Positions 10,665-21,355 of a stretch of DNA of 64,000 bases are shown piece after piece (the first letter of the stretch is position 1; every line of letters begins with the position of its first letter). The DNA is taken from contig VERE01000009.1 of the NCBI GenBank assembly GCA_018882835.1, positions 1-64,000 on the forward strand, in the 5' to 3' direction. Position numbers and translations under genes: made by a program. The notes below the pieces were generated by a model. It did not search any database. It was not told the DNA's origin and saw only the letters and a list, made by a program, of their open reading frames with translations. Source of the DNA: Limnohabitans sp. (GTDB lineage: Bacteria; Pseudomonadota; Gammaproteobacteria; Burkholderiales; Burkholderiaceae_C).

Positions 10665-11627
10665 ATGCGCCTGATTTTTGCCGGCACGCCGGAGTTCGCT
10701 CGTGAGGCCTTGGCCCAGCTGCATGCCGCAGGCCATGAAATCGTCCTGGTGCTGACTCAACCCGATCGACCGGCGGGGCGCGGCATGAAGCTGCAAGCCT
10801 CCCCCGTCAAGCAATGGGCGCAAAGCCATGAGCTCCCCGTTTGTCAGCCCCTGAGCTTGCGGCTGGATGGCAAATACCCCGAAGACGCGCGACTGGCGCA
10901 GCGCGCGCTGCAAGCGGCCAAGGCCGATGCGATGGTGGTGGCTGCCTATGGCCTGATCCTGCCGCAATGGGTGTTGGATTTGCCCAGGCAGGGCTGCCTC
11001 AACATTCATGCGTCCTTGTTGCCGCGCTGGCGCGGCGCAGCGCCGATTCACCGCGCCATTGAAGCCGGCGACAACCACACCGGCATCACCTTGATGCAAA
11101 TGGATGCCGGCTTGGATACCGGCGACATGCTGGCTCTGCACACCGAGGCCATTCTGGCGCACGACACCACGGCCAGTTTGCACGACCGCCTGGCTGTAGC
11201 CGGGGGTGCGCTGATGGTTCAAGCACTGCAAAATCTTGAAAGCCTGCAACGCACACCCCAACCCACGGAAGGGGTCACGTATGCCCACAAGATCGAAAAA
11301 CACGAGGCCGTCCTGGATTGGTCGCTGGCAGCGACCACCTTGGATCGGCGCATCCGTGCCTTCAACCCTTTCCCAGGCGCCCACAGTGCTTTGAATGGCG
11401 AGGTTCTGAAAATCTGGGCGGCAGAAGTGTTGCCTTTTGCCAAGTCATCGGCAGCAAGTGGCACCTTGGTTCACATCGGGCCCGAAGGCCTGGATGTCGC
11501 CACCGGCGAGGGGGTCCTGCGGCTGACCCAGCTTCAACGCCCAGGCGGCAAGCGCCTGAGTGCCGCCGAGTTCTTGCGGGGCCAGCCCCTGCAAGCGGGT
11601 GGGCGGTTTGACCTGCCCGCCCACTGA
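10665..11627 (+). CDS. fmt: Methionyl-tRNA formyltransferase
   Basis: [38 protein letters not shown]; follows def. Confidence 0.97.
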   Translation: MRLIFAGTPEFAREALAQLHAAGHEIVLVLTQPDRPAGRGMKLQASPVKQWAQSHELPVCQPLSLRLDGKYPEDARLAQRALQAAKADAMVVAAYGLILPQWVLDLPRQGCLNIHASLLPRWRGAAPIHRAIEAGDNHTGITLMQMDAGLDTGDMLALHTEAILAHDTTASLHDRLAVAGGALMVQALQNLESLQRTPQPTEGVTYAHKIEKHEAVLDWSLAATTLDRRIRAFNPFPGAHSALNGEVLKIWAAEVLPFAKSSAASGTLVHIGPEGLDVATGEGVLRLTQLQRPGGKRLSAAEFLRGQPLQAGGRFDLPAH

Positions 11628-11644
11628 CAACGGCTGACCCATCC

Positions 11645-12382
11645 ATGTTTTTTCTCGCTGAAAACTACCGCCATCCTGCATTCCGGGAAGGCGTGCGAGA
11701 TTTTTCTGGCTTGGCATTGGGTATTGCCGCTTGGGGGCTGATGACCGGCGTGACCATGATGAAGTCTGGCATGTCGCTCACAGAATGCGTGCTGATGGGC
11801 GTCCTGGTGTTTGCAGGCAGCTCACAATTGGCCGCGATCCCCCTGTTGGTGGCCGATGCGCCGATGTGGATAGTGCTGGCCACCGGCTTTTGCGTGAACC
11901 TTCGGTTTGTCGTGTTCAGCGCCCACTTGCGTCCCTACATGATGCCCTGGCCCCGCTGGAAGCGACTGGTGCTGGGCTACATGACCGCCGACCTCAGCTA
12001 TGTGCAATTCGTCAAGCGCTTTCCACATCCCGCCAACGACCCCGCCGAGCAGCAATACCAATTGGCTTACCTGGCGGGCAATACCGGCCTGAACTGGCTC
12101 AGCTGGACCACGGCGGGCCTGATCGGCATTGGCCTGGCCCAGGTAATTCCCACCGAATGGGGCCTGGGCTTTGCAGGGATCCTGGCCCTGGTAGGCCTGA
12201 GTTTCTCTCTGGCAAGCTCGAAACTGCGGGCTGTGGCTGGCACGGTTGCCGGGGCAGCGGGAGTGGCGGCGGTTGCACTGCCATTGAAGCTGAACATTCT
12301 GGTGGCCATTGCCGTGGCGGTCACGCTGTGCATGGTGTTGGAGAAGCTGCCCCGTGCAACACCGGAGCCGCCCCATGAGTGA
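11645..12382 (+). CDS. azlC: AzlC family branched-chain amino acid exporter, large subunit
   Basis: GLALGIAAWGLMTGVTMMKSGMS...VFAGSSQLAAIPLL; followed by overlapping AzlD. Confidence 0.88.
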   Translation: MFFLAENYRHPAFREGVRDFSGLALGIAAWGLMTGVTMMKSGMSLTECVLMGVLVFAGSSQLAAIPLLVADAPMWIVLATGFCVNLRFVVFSAHLRPYMMPWPRWKRLVLGYMTADLSYVQFVKRFPHPANDPAEQQYQLAYLAGNTGLNWLSWTTAGLIGIGLAQVIPTEWGLGFAGILALVGLSFSLASSKLRAVAGTVAGAAGVAAVALPLKLNILVAIAVAVTLCMVLEKLPRATPEPPHE

Positions 12383-12716
12383 AACTGAAAAGCTCTTCAC
12401 CATTGTGGCCCTGGCAGGCATCACTGTGCTGACCCGCTGTTTCTTTTTCCTGTCCGATCGGCCCTGGCACTTGCCCCATTGGGCGCAACGGGGCCTGCAA
12501 TACGCGCCGATTGCGGCGCTGACTTCGGTGGTGTTGCCTGAAATCGTGGTAACGCAAGGCCACTTGATCACCACCTGGCAAGATGCGCGACTGTGCGCCG
12601 CCGTGGTGGGCGCCGCCTATTTCTTGACCCACCGTCACCATCGCCAAGCGGTGCTGGGCACGATGGTGGTGGGCATGACGGTCTACCTGCCCTTGCACGT
12701 CGGTCTGGGGTGGTAA
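12375..12716 (+). CDS. azlD: AzlD domain-containing protein
   Basis: MSETEKLFTIVALAGITVLTRCFFFL...APIAALTSVVLPEIV; 8-bp overlap with azlC. Confidence 0.85.
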   Translation: MSETEKLFTIVALAGITVLTRCFFFLSDRPWHLPHWAQRGLQYAPIAALTSVVLPEIVVTQGHLITTWQDARLCAAVVGAAYFLTHRHHRQAVLGTMVVGMTVYLPLHVGLGW

Positions 12717-12793
12717 GCATGGCCTCGTTGTCAGGCTTTGCAAGTCATGACTTTTAAAATCAAGCCAATCTTCTTTTCTCCACACAAGCCATC

Positions 12794-13993
12794 ATGAATG
12801 TTCTTCGTTTTTCTGATTTGTGCGCACAAGGCAAAGTCTCAGGCCAGCGCGTGTTCATCCGTGCCGACCTGAATGTTCCCCAGGACGATGCGGGGCACAT
12901 CACCGAAGACACCCGCATTCGCGCCTCGGTGCCCTGCATTCAAATGGCCTTGGACGCGGGGGCCGCCGTCATGGTGACCAGCCATCTCGGGCGCCCGACC
13001 GAGGGCGAATTCAAGCCGGAAGACTCGCTGGCACCTGTGGCGCAACGCCTGTCTGAGTTGCTGCATCGCGATGTGCCGCTGGTGAGCCAGTGGGTGGACG
13101 GCGTGCAAGTGCAGCCGGGCCAATTGGTGCTGCTGGAAAACTGCCGTGTGAACCCGGGCGAAAAAAAGAACAACGAGGCACTGGCCCGCAAGATGGCCGC
13201 CTTGTGCGATATTTTTGTGAACGATGCCTTTGGCACCGCACACCGTGCGGAAGGCACCACTTATGGCATCGCCCAGTTTGCGCCCATCGCCTGCGCGGGC
13301 CCCTTGCTGGCCGCTGAAATCGACGCCATCACGCGCGCCCTGGCCGCTCCCAAGCGCCCGCTGGCCGCCATCGTGGCCGGCTCCAAGGTCTCCACCAAGC
13401 TGACCATCCTGAAAAGCCTGGCGAGCAAAGTGGACCAATTGATTGTGGGCGGCGGCATCGCCAACACCTTCATGCTGGCCGCTGGCTTGAAAATCGGCAA
13501 AAGCCTGGCCGAGGTAGACCTGGTGGACGAAGCGCGCGCGGTCATGGCGGCGATGAAGGCGCGCGGCGCCGATGTGCCCATCCCCACGGACGTGGTGGTG
13601 GCTGAGCGCTTCGCCGCCGATGCGACGGCACAGGTCAAGCGGGCAGACCAAGTCGGGGACGATGACCTGATTCTGGATATTGGCCCCGAGACAGCGGCGC
13701 GACTCGCAGCCCAGTTGCAGCAAGCAGGCACCATTGTCTGGAATGGCCCGGTCGGGGTGTTTGAATTTGACGCTTTTGCCCAAGGCACGCAAGCGATTGC
13801 CAAAGCGATCGCCGCCTCAGACGCTTTCAGCATTGCCGGTGGTGGTGACACCTTGGCAGCCATTGCCAAATACGGTATCGAGAAACAGGTGGGCTACATC
13901 TCCACCGGCGGCGGGGCTTTTCTGGAAATTCTGGAAGGCAAGACGCTGCCTGCCTTCCAGATTCTGAGCGAGCGCGCGGCTCAGTCAGCCTGA
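12794..13993 (+). CDS. pgk: Phosphoglycerate kinase
   Basis: [53 protein letters not shown]. Confidence 0.98.
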   Translation: MNVLRFSDLCAQGKVSGQRVFIRADLNVPQDDAGHITEDTRIRASVPCIQMALDAGAAVMVTSHLGRPTEGEFKPEDSLAPVAQRLSELLHRDVPLVSQWVDGVQVQPGQLVLLENCRVNPGEKKNNEALARKMAALCDIFVNDAFGTAHRAEGTTYGIAQFAPIACAGPLLAAEIDAITRALAAPKRPLAAIVAGSKVSTKLTILKSLASKVDQLIVGGGIANTFMLAAGLKIGKSLAEVDLVDEARAVMAAMKARGADVPIPTDVVVAERFAADATAQVKRADQVGDDDLILDIGPETAARLAAQLQQAGTIVWNGPVGVFEFDAFAQGTQAIAKAIAASDAFSIAGGGDTLAAIAKYGIEKQVGYISTGGGAFLEILEGKTLPAFQILSERAAQSA

Positions 13994-13999
13994 AACCGC

Positions 14000-15085
14000 T
14001 CAGGCCGGCAAGGCGGCAGGCTGACTCGTCGCCCGGCCTTTGTAATCGGTCCAGCAACGACGCGAAAAGTCGTACAGCTTGCAATGACGGGCCGTCTGGA
14101 AATACCAGCGCCAGGAAAAGCGCTGGATGATGATGCGCTCGGGCAACATGTCCTCGAGTTTGGCCTGGGCTTGCTTGAGTTTGTACAACGGAATGCTCAT
14201 GTCCACGTGGTGGGCCGTGTGCTCCATGATGTGGTGCATCAAGGCGCCAATGCGGAACGGAAAGGTCAGGTGAACCGTGGTCGACACAAAGGGCTGCGCC
14301 TTGGACCAGGCACTGCGCTCGTCATGCCAGGACACTTTGACATGGGTATGGTGCACATACACCACGAAGCCAATCATGGCGCACCAGAACAAGAAAGGCA
14401 CGACCACGCCGCACAGCAAGACCGTCAGAACCGACTGCTCAAAGGCCAGGGCCGCCGCTGTCATCACGCCGATCCAGACCAAGCCAAAGGCAGACACCAA
14501 GAGGTTGTCTTGAATGAAAATGGGGCGGCGCGTCGGCATGTGCTTGCGGTTGGGAAAGAACATGCGGTTCCACCAAATTTCGATCATGTAGTACAAGCCC
14601 GGCGCCCAGCCGCTTCGGTAGATTCGGTCAAACAATTTGCCCATCGGCGTCAAGGCCTGGTACTCCTGCTGCGTCAGGGGAGCCCACACAAAGTCAAAGC
14701 CCTTGAGGTTGGTGTACCCATGGTGCACCACGTTGTGCCCCACATCCCACAGGCTGTAGGGGGTCAGGGAGGGCAGGAAGGCAATGCGGCCGATCCACTT
14801 GTTCAGGTTGCGATGCGGCGTCAGGCTCTGGTGGCAAGCGTCATGGCCAATGATGAACAGACGACCAATGACGAAGCCTGCAGCCAAGCCACACAGCAAC
14901 TTGGCCCATAGGGCATCCAGCATGACGGTGCCCGCCAGCAGCAGGGCCCAGACGGCAAAGTCGAGCAGCATCAAAGCGATGGCATAAACCGTCGTGCGCT
15001 CGGCCAATGGAATCAACCATTCGCGGATGATTTTGCGATGCGGAAGGGGTTCACCAGGAGGAATAGGTTTATCTAAAGTATTCAT
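14000..15085 (-). CDS. Fatty acid desaturase family protein
   Basis: Histidine boxes GHDACHQS, GHNVVHH, HHIMEHTAHHVD; hydrophobic helices. Confidence 0.9.
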   Translation of the reverse strand: MNTLDKPIPPGEPLPHRKIIREWLIPLAERTTVYAIALMLLDFAVWALLLAGTVMLDALWAKLLCGLAAGFVIGRLFIIGHDACHQSLTPHRNLNKWIGRIAFLPSLTPYSLWDVGHNVVHHGYTNLKGFDFVWAPLTQQEYQALTPMGKLFDRIYRSGWAPGLYYMIEIWWNRMFFPNRKHMPTRRPIFIQDNLLVSAFGLVWIGVMTAAALAFEQSVLTVLLCGVVVPFLFWCAMIGFVVYVHHTHVKVSWHDERSAWSKAQPFVSTTVHLTFPFRIGALMHHIMEHTAHHVDMSIPLYKLKQAQAKLEDMLPERIIIQRFSWRWYFQTARHCKLYDFSRRCWTDYKGRATSQPAALPA

Positions 15086-15223
15086 CAAGAGCAAGCGTCG
15101 GTGACGTTTCAAAAGGGGGAAATTGCCCCACAGCTGTGATTATCCCAGTTACGCTTGCCATTGACTGCTGATCCACCTCAATGGGCCTGAATTTTTGAGG
15201 GTTCGCTCCAGAGTTGTCTGTGA

Positions 15224-15889
15224 TTACCAACGCAAAGGCAGTGATTTACATACAAAATACTGCCTTTCCGCCTCTCTTTGGACATAGCCGCCCACGATCA
15301 GGTCCTTCAGCAAGCGACTGACCATTTCACGGCTACACCCAATTTGTTGTGCCATTTGGGCGTGCGTCTGACGATCGCGAAGCTGCAATCGCCCATCCGC
15401 CAAAGCCAGCGTGTTGCGCGTGAGCAATTCGCACAAGCGCCCATAGGTGTCCAAAAACAAAACTTGCCGCACGGTTCGGTTCGCCTGACGTGCTCTTTCC
15501 GTGACGCGATGCAGTAAGTCCAGCGCAAATTCCGGCTCTTCATGAATGAACGCCATGACCTTTTCCCGGGTGAGCAGGGCGCAAGTGGTGGTTTGCAAGG
15601 CCTCGACCGATGCCGACCGACTTTTGTGATGCAAAGACATTTCGCCCACGAACTGGCCCGGGCCACAAATGCCATGGGTCATTTCGCGGGGTTTGGGCCC
15701 CCCCGAAGTCACGTAAACACGAACGCGGCCAGACAGCAAAATAAACAGGTCATCGCCCTCTTGGTCTTCCTCCATCAAGTGGGCGTGTCGCCTGAAAACA
15801 CGTAACTCGCCGCGCCGCGCCAGTGCCTCCAAGCGAGGCTCTGCAAGGGCTGAGTAAAGGCTGCTGGCATCTGGTCTGAAAAGGCTCAT
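15224..15889 (-). CDS. Crp/Fnr family transcriptional regulator
   Basis: Cyclic-nucleotide-binding-like domain (LFILLSGRVRVYV, FVGEMSL) plus HTH QIGCSREMVSRLLKDL; start chosen at MSLFRPDAS with GGGAGA RBS. Confidence 0.92.
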   Translation of the reverse strand: MSLFRPDASSLYSALAEPRLEALARRGELRVFRRHAHLMEEDQEGDDLFILLSGRVRVYVTSGGPKPREMTHGICGPGQFVGEMSLHHKSRSASVEALQTTTCALLTREKVMAFIHEEPEFALDLLHRVTERARQANRTVRQVLFLDTYGRLCELLTRNTLALADGRLQLRDRQTHAQMAQQIGCSREMVSRLLKDLIVGGYVQREAERQYFVCKSLPLRW

Positions 15890-15951
15890 GAATGTCTCCC
15901 AAGCAAAAGACAATGGTGAGCTACATGCGATCCCAAAGGTGTGTACCGTGC

Positions 15952-15966
15952 TCACAAATCTTGTGA
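15952..15966. promoter_or_regulatory. Palindrome TCACAA-ATC-TTGTGA, candidate regulator operator
   Basis: Perfect 6-bp arms upstream of the Crp/Fnr-type gene. Confidence 0.5.
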
Positions 15967-15978
15967 TGGCTAATCTCT

Positions 15979-15994
15979 AAAGTGACCTCACTTT
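15979..15994. promoter_or_regulatory. Palindrome AAAGTGA-CC-TCACTTT, candidate operator
   Basis: Perfect 7-bp arms, 12 bp from the first palindrome, upstream of the small ORF. Confidence 0.45.
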
Positions 15995-16015
15995 TGCACG
16001 ACACTGGAGGCTCGC

Positions 16016-16198
16016 ATGGACAAAGCACCCCCTCTCTCCTCAGCCCCGTACAGCGCCGACCCTTCACCGGCGGTGGTCACAGCGCAAGCGCGGCGGGCAT
16101 GGGTGGCCGACTTTGTGCCGATCAGCGACAGTGACCCTGGCCTGCAAGCAGCCCTGCGACAGCTTCAATGGGCTTTGGAAACAGAAAAGCAAAACTGA
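16016..16198 (+). CDS. Small hypothetical protein (60 aa)
   Basis: ATG preceded by TGGAGG RBS-like sequence; divergent from Crp/Fnr gene; no recognised domain. Confidence 0.5.
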   Translation: MDKAPPLSSAPYSADPSPAVVTAQARRAWVADFVPISDSDPGLQAALRQLQWALETEKQN

Positions 16199-16246
16199 GC
16201 GTCAGCACCGTTTCGCCTGAGAGGCTTTCATGTGAGAATGTTCGCC

Positions 16247-17698
16247 ATGAAAAGCACACTACGTCCCCCTCGCCGCTCCACCAAAATTGTTGCAACCCTC
16301 GGCCCAGCATCCAGCGACCCAGCCTTGCTCGAAGAAATGATTCGCGCTGGGGTGAACGTCGTGCGGCTGAACTTCAGTCACGGCAGCGCGCAAGACCACA
16401 TCGACCGCGCCCAACGCGTGCGCGACGCTGCCCAGCGCGCCGGGCGTGAAGTGGCCATCATGGCGGACTTGCAAGGGCCCAAAATTCGCGTCGGAAAATT
16501 TGCTGAAGGCAAGGTCCAGCTGGAAACAGGCGCCAAGTTCGTGTTGGATGCCTCGCGCACCGAGCCCGGCGACATTCACGGCGTCGGACTGGACTACAAG
16601 GAATTGCCGCAGGACGTCAAACCCGGCGACGTGCTGCTGCTCAACGACGGCTTGATCGTCTTGACGGTCGATGCTGTGCGAGGCGAGCAGGTGCACACCC
16701 AAGTCACCATCGGGGGCGAGCTGTCCAACAACAAAGGCATCAACAAAAAAGGCGGCGGCTTGACGGCGCCGGCACTGACCGCCAAAGACATGGAAGACAT
16801 CAAAACGGCCATGAGCTTTCAAGCCGACTACGTGGCCGTCAGTTTCCCCAAAAACGCCACAGACATGGAAATGGCGCGCCAGCTGGCCAATGTGGCGGCG
16901 GCCGAGTTCAAGCACAAGCCGGGGCTGATTGCCAAAATCGAGCGCGCCGAGGCCATTCCCCAACTGGAACAAATTCTGCGCGCCAGCGATGGCATCATGG
17001 TCGCCCGCGGCGACCTGGCAGTAGAGGTGGGCAATGCCGCTGTACCTGCGCTGCAAAAGCACATGATCCGACTGGCGCGCGAGCACGACAAGGTCGTCAT
17101 CACGGCCACACAGATGATGGAAAGCATGATCACCAACCCGGTGCCCACGCGCGCCGAAGTCAGTGACGTAGCCAACGCCGTGCTGGACGGCACCGATGCG
17201 GTCATGTTGAGCGCCGAAACAGCCGCCGGCAAATATCCCCTTGAAACCGTGCGTGAAATGGCCCAGATTTGTGAAGCCGCGGAGGCAGCAGAGCAAGTAG
17301 AGCTGGATGCCGACTTTACAGGCAAGCATTTCAACCGCATCGACCAGACCATTGCCATGGGGGCGCTGTTCACCGCCCACCATCTTGACGCAAAGGCCTT
17401 GGTGGCACTGACAGAATCGGGCTCCACCGCGCTGTGGATGAGCCGCCACCGCATCCACATTCCCATCTACGCATTAACCAGCAAATTGAGCACCCAGCGC
17501 AAAATGGCGCTTTACCGCAATGTTCGGCCTTTGCTCATGGACACCAGCGCCGACCGGGACACGGCACTTGAGCAAGCCGAGAGCCACCTGAAAAAAAGAA
17601 ACATCGTGCAGAAGGGCGACGTTTATGCCATCACCTGCGGCGAGCCCATGGGCTCGCCAGGCGGCACCAACATGCTCAAGATTTGCCAAGTTTCCTAA
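16247..17698 (+). CDS. pyk: Pyruvate kinase
   Basis: RRSTKIVATLGPASSDPALLEEMIRAGVNVVRLNFSHG; GIMVARGDLAVEVG; ITATQMMESMI. Confidence 0.98.
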   Translation: MKSTLRPPRRSTKIVATLGPASSDPALLEEMIRAGVNVVRLNFSHGSAQDHIDRAQRVRDAAQRAGREVAIMADLQGPKIRVGKFAEGKVQLETGAKFVLDASRTEPGDIHGVGLDYKELPQDVKPGDVLLLNDGLIVLTVDAVRGEQVHTQVTIGGELSNNKGINKKGGGLTAPALTAKDMEDIKTAMSFQADYVAVSFPKNATDMEMARQLANVAAAEFKHKPGLIAKIERAEAIPQLEQILRASDGIMVARGDLAVEVGNAAVPALQKHMIRLAREHDKVVITATQMMESMITNPVPTRAEVSDVANAVLDGTDAVMLSAETAAGKYPLETVREMAQICEAAEAAEQVELDADFTGKHFNRIDQTIAMGALFTAHHLDAKALVALTESGSTALWMSRHRIHIPIYALTSKLSTQRKMALYRNVRPLLMDTSADRDTALEQAESHLKKRNIVQKGDVYAITCGEPMGSPGGTNMLKICQVS

Positions 17699-17715
17699 AC
17701 CATGGCGGTCCAAGC

Positions 17716-17733
17716 CCCGGCTTGTCAGCCGGG
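17716..17733 (+). terminator. Hairpin CCCGGCT-TGTC-AGCCGGG after pyk (no clear U-tract)
   Basis: 7-bp perfect stem 18 nt after pyk stop. Confidence 0.4.
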
Positions 17734-17755
17734 TGTCGGGCTGCGCTCGCTAAAA

Positions 17756-17790
17756 TCGAGGAAGTTACAAACCGGTTACCAACTTCTCGA
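17756..17790. promoter_or_regulatory. Long interrupted dyad in the fba leader
   Basis: TCGAG(G)AAGTTaca-AACCGGTT-accAACTTCTCGA, 13 bp before the fba ATG. Confidence 0.5.
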
Positions 17791-17803
17791 TAGGACTTTC
17801 CTC

Positions 17804-18868
17804 ATGGCTCTCGTTTCAATGCGCGAATTGCTGGACCATGCCGCCGCCAATGGCTATGGCATCCCGGCCTTCAACGTCAACAACCTCGAACAAGTCCAGG
17901 CCATCATGGAGGCTGCCAAGGAAACTGGCGCCCCCGTGATCATGCAAGCCAGCGCAGGCGCCCGCAAATACGCTGGCGAGACCTTTTTGAAATACCTGAT
18001 TCAATCGGCGGTCGAGTCCTATCCCGAGATTCCAGTGGTGATGCACCAAGACCACGGCCAAAGCCCCGATGTCTGCCAAGGCGCCATCAACCTCGGCTTC
18101 AGCTCCGTCATGATGGACGGCAGCCTGATGGCCGATGGCAAGACCATTGCCAGCTACGACTACAACGTGGACGTGACCCGCAAGGTTGTGGACATGGCCC
18201 ACCAACTGGGCGTGACCGTGGAAGGCGAGCTGGGCTGCCTTGGGTCTCTGGAAACCATGAAGGGCGACAAGGAAGATGGCCATGGCACCGACGCCACCAT
18301 GACACGTGAGCAATTGCTCACTGACCCGGAACAGGCCGCCGACTTTGTGAAGAAGACACAGCTGGATGCCTTGGCCATTGCCATCGGCACCAGCCATGGC
18401 GCTTACAAATTCACCCGCAAGCCCACCGGCGACATCCTGGCGATTGACCGCATCAAGGAAATCAACCGTCGCATTCCCAACACCCACCTGGTCATGCATG
18501 GCAGCTCCAGCGTGCCCCAAGACCTGCTGGCCAAAATTCGCGAGTTCGGCGGCGACATGAAAGAAACCTACGGCGTGCCGGTCGAGGAAATTCAACACGC
18601 CATCAAGTTCGGCGTGCGCAAGATCAACATCGACACCGACATTCGCTTGGCCATGACTGCGGCCATCCGCGAGTTTTTCGTGAAAAACCCGTCCAAATTT
18701 GACCCGCGCGAATACCTGAAGCCGGCCCGCGAAGCCGCGAAAGCCATCTGCAAGCAGCGCTATCTGGAGTTTGGCTGCGAGGGCCAGGGCGCCAAAATCA
18801 AAGGCGACAGCTTGCAAGTGGTGGCGGGCAAGTACGCCAGCGGCGCGCTGGCACAAGTGGTGAATTAA
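17804..18868 (+). CDS. fba: Class II fructose-bisphosphate aldolase
   Basis: [56 protein letters not shown]. Confidence 0.97.
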   Translation: MALVSMRELLDHAAANGYGIPAFNVNNLEQVQAIMEAAKETGAPVIMQASAGARKYAGETFLKYLIQSAVESYPEIPVVMHQDHGQSPDVCQGAINLGFSSVMMDGSLMADGKTIASYDYNVDVTRKVVDMAHQLGVTVEGELGCLGSLETMKGDKEDGHGTDATMTREQLLTDPEQAADFVKKTQLDALAIAIGTSHGAYKFTRKPTGDILAIDRIKEINRRIPNTHLVMHGSSSVPQDLLAKIREFGGDMKETYGVPVEEIQHAIKFGVRKINIDTDIRLAMTAAIREFFVKNPSKFDPREYLKPAREAAKAICKQRYLEFGCEGQGAKIKGDSLQVVAGKYASGALAQVVN

Positions 18869-18902
18869 GTCAGCGCGCAGACGTCCAAGAGCGATAATGC
18901 GA

Positions 18903-18928
18903 GGCCCGTTGAGTGCAACGGGCCTTTT
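18903..18928 (+). terminator. Rho-independent terminator after fba
   Basis: GGCCCGTTGAGTGCAACGGGCC followed by TTTTG. Confidence 0.85.
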
Positions 18929-18941
18929 GCATTGAGACCCC

Positions 18942-19838
18942 ATGCCCAGCAGCCTTCACACGTCTTCCATCCAGTCTTTGCCCCTGCTTGCCCGGGGCAA
19001 GGTGCGCGACAACTATGCGGTCGGCAGTGACCGCATCTTGATGGTGGCCAGCGATCGGATCAGTGCCTTTGATGTGATCATGGGTGAGCCGATTCCTGGC
19101 AAGGGGCGCTTGCTCACGCAAATGGCGTTGTTCTGGTTTGACAAGCTGGGCCATATCTGCCCCAACCACCTGACTGGCGAGACCCCCGAAAGCGTGGTCA
19201 CACCCGATGAAGTCGCGCAAGTACAGGGGCGTGCCATGCTGGTGAAGCGGCTGCAACCCATTCCGGTGGAGGCGGTGGTACGCGGCTACTTGGCCGGCAG
19301 CGGCTGGCAGGAGTACCAGGCCTCGCGCTCGGTGTGTGGCGTTGCCCTTCCCGAAGGCTTGCGCAATGCCAGCAAACTTCCAGCGCCTATTTTCACGCCT
19401 GCCGCCAAAGCGGCTGTGGGCGAGCATGACGAAAACATCACCTATGAGCGTGTGGTGGAAATGATCGGCCCGAGCCTGGCCGAAAAAATCCGAACCATCA
19501 GCATCGCTTTGTATGAGACCGCGCGTGACATCGCCGCCGAAAAAGGCATCCTCATCGCAGACACCAAGTTCGAGTTTGGCTTGGACTCGCAGGGGACCCT
19601 GGTGCTGATGGACGAGGTGTTGACCCCGGACTCTTCACGCTACTGGCCAGCAGACACCTACCAAGAAGGTGTCAACCCGCCCAGTTTTGACAAACAGTTT
19701 CTGCGCGATTGGCTGGAAACCGCCCAGGTTCAAGGACGGCCGTGGAGCAAATCGCCCCCCGCCCCCCGCTTGCCGCAGTCGGTGATTGAAAGCACCGCCG
19801 CCAAGTACCAGGAAGCCTGGACGCGGCTCCAGGACTGA
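18942..19838 (+). CDS. purC: Phosphoribosylaminoimidazole-succinocarboxamide synthase
   Basis: [55 protein letters not shown]. Confidence 0.97.
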   Translation: MPSSLHTSSIQSLPLLARGKVRDNYAVGSDRILMVASDRISAFDVIMGEPIPGKGRLLTQMALFWFDKLGHICPNHLTGETPESVVTPDEVAQVQGRAMLVKRLQPIPVEAVVRGYLAGSGWQEYQASRSVCGVALPEGLRNASKLPAPIFTPAAKAAVGEHDENITYERVVEMIGPSLAEKIRTISIALYETARDIAAEKGILIADTKFEFGLDSQGTLVLMDEVLTPDSSRYWPADTYQEGVNPPSFDKQFLRDWLETAQVQGRPWSKSPPAPRLPQSVIESTAAKYQEAWTRLQD

Positions 19839-20795
19839 TCAGTTCAGTGCCATGCTGAGCTTGCGGCGGTACTGAGACACCAGCTCCGCCTGAGGGTCCT
19901 GCTGTGCACGGCTGGCGCCAGCCAATTCGATGCCGCCGGCCGTTTTTCCGCTGGCTTCCTCCGAAGCTTTGGGCTTGGGTGGTGTCATCAACTCCAAAAT
20001 CGCCACATAGGTCTTGCGGGGCGCTTGCTCTTGCCAGGCTTTGTCGCGCATGATGATCTCCAGCAACTCATCCATCGCCGCTGGCCATTCGCCGGCCGCC
20101 AGTAACAGCCGGGCTTTGGCAAACCGCGTCTCGAAGTCGCGCTTGTTCTGCGCAATCAGGGCGTCAAACTGTTCCAGCGTCCAGCCACCGCGCTCGTCGG
20201 TGGTGGCAAATTGCAGCGACTGCAACCAGTGCTTCAAGGCATCAAAACGAAGTTGCAGGGGAATTTGCGCCAAGGCAGGCGCAAGCGCGGCCTGGGCTGT
20301 TTCCAGATCCCCCGTGGAAATCAACAACTTGACGTAGTCAAAACGGGCATCGTCATTGGCCGGATTGATGGCCAAGGCCTCCTGCAATTTGCCAAGGGCC
20401 GCTTCGGCATCGCCCGCCGCCATCAATTCTTCGGCTTCGGCGGTTTCCGCTTGCGCAACCAACTCACCCTCCGATGGCAGGTGCTTGTCGAGAAACTCAC
20501 GCACCTTGCCTTCTGGCAAGGCGCCCATGAAGCCGTCCAGCGGCCGCCCGCCCTTCATCAGCACGCAGGTCGGGATGCTGCGAATGCCAAAGGCGCCTGC
20601 CAATTGCTGTTCATCGTCCGAGTTGATCTTGACCAGCTTGAAGCGCCCGCCGTAGTCGGCCTCCAGCTTTTCCAGGACCGGGCCCAAAGACTTGCAGGGG
20701 CCGCACCAGGGCGCCCAGAAATCAACCAAAACAGGCGTCGTCATGGAGGCGGCGACCACTTCGGTCTCAAAATTTTCAACAGTGACATCAATCAT
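19839..20795 (-). CDS. Thioredoxin-domain/TPR protein, CnoX (YbbN)-like
   Basis: VLVDFWAPWCGPCKSLGPVLEKLE followed by TPR-like region (AEEAL...LQEALAINPANDDARFDYVKLLI). Confidence 0.9.
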   Translation of the reverse strand: MIDVTVENFETEVVAASMTTPVLVDFWAPWCGPCKSLGPVLEKLEADYGGRFKLVKINSDDEQQLAGAFGIRSIPTCVLMKGGRPLDGFMGALPEGKVREFLDKHLPSEGELVAQAETAEAEELMAAGDAEAALGKLQEALAINPANDDARFDYVKLLISTGDLETAQAALAPALAQIPLQLRFDALKHWLQSLQFATTDERGGWTLEQFDALIAQNKRDFETRFAKARLLLAAGEWPAAMDELLEIIMRDKAWQEQAPRKTYVAILELMTPPKPKASEEASGKTAGGIELAGASRAQQDPQAELVSQYRRKLSMALN

Positions 20796-20860
20796 GGGGC
20801 ATAACTCCGGGCGAAACCTTAAAATTCAAGCTTACTCGCAGCCTTTAGCAGGCCCTTCAC

Positions 20861-21355
20861 ATGACCCAACCGCAAGTCGGTGTTGTCATGGGCTCCCAAT
20901 CCGATTGGGACACCCTACAACACGCAACCCTGATTCTCCAGGAATTCCACATCCCCTTTGAAGCGCGTGTGGTTTCGGCGCATCGCATGCCTGACGACAT
21001 GTTTGCCTATGCCGAGGCCGCCGAAGATCGGGGGCTGCGGGCCATCATCGCGGGTGCCGGCGGCGCAGCCCACCTGCCCGGCATGTTGGCTGCGAAAACC
21101 GTGGTGCCCGTTCTGGGCGTTCCGGTCGCGAGCAAACATCTGCAAGGTGTGGACTCGCTACACAGCATTGTGCAAATGCCCAAGGGAATTCCGGTCGCCA
21201 CCTTTGCCATTGGGCAAGCCGGTGCCGCCAATGCTGCCTTGTTTGCCGTGGCTTTGCTGGCCCATGACCAACCCGCGTTGCGTGCGCAGTTGCACGCGTT
21301 TCGCACACGTCAGACCGAGCAGGCCCGCGCCATGCACCTGCCTCCCAAAGCATGA
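20861..21355 (+). CDS. purE: 5-(carboxyamino)imidazole ribonucleotide mutase
   Basis: [49 protein letters not shown]. Confidence 0.97.
   Translation: MTQPQVGVVMGSQSDWDTLQHATLILQEFHIPFEARVVSAHRMPDDMFAYAEAAEDRGLRAIIAGAGGAAHLPGMLAAKTVVPVLGVPVASKHLQGVDSLHSIVQMPKGIPVATFAIGQAGAANAALFAVALLAHDQPALRAQLHAFRTRQTEQARAMHLPPKA

Noticed and set aside
16259-17458. 399-aa ORF antisense to pyk
   Set aside because: Opposite a highly conserved gene; no motifs.
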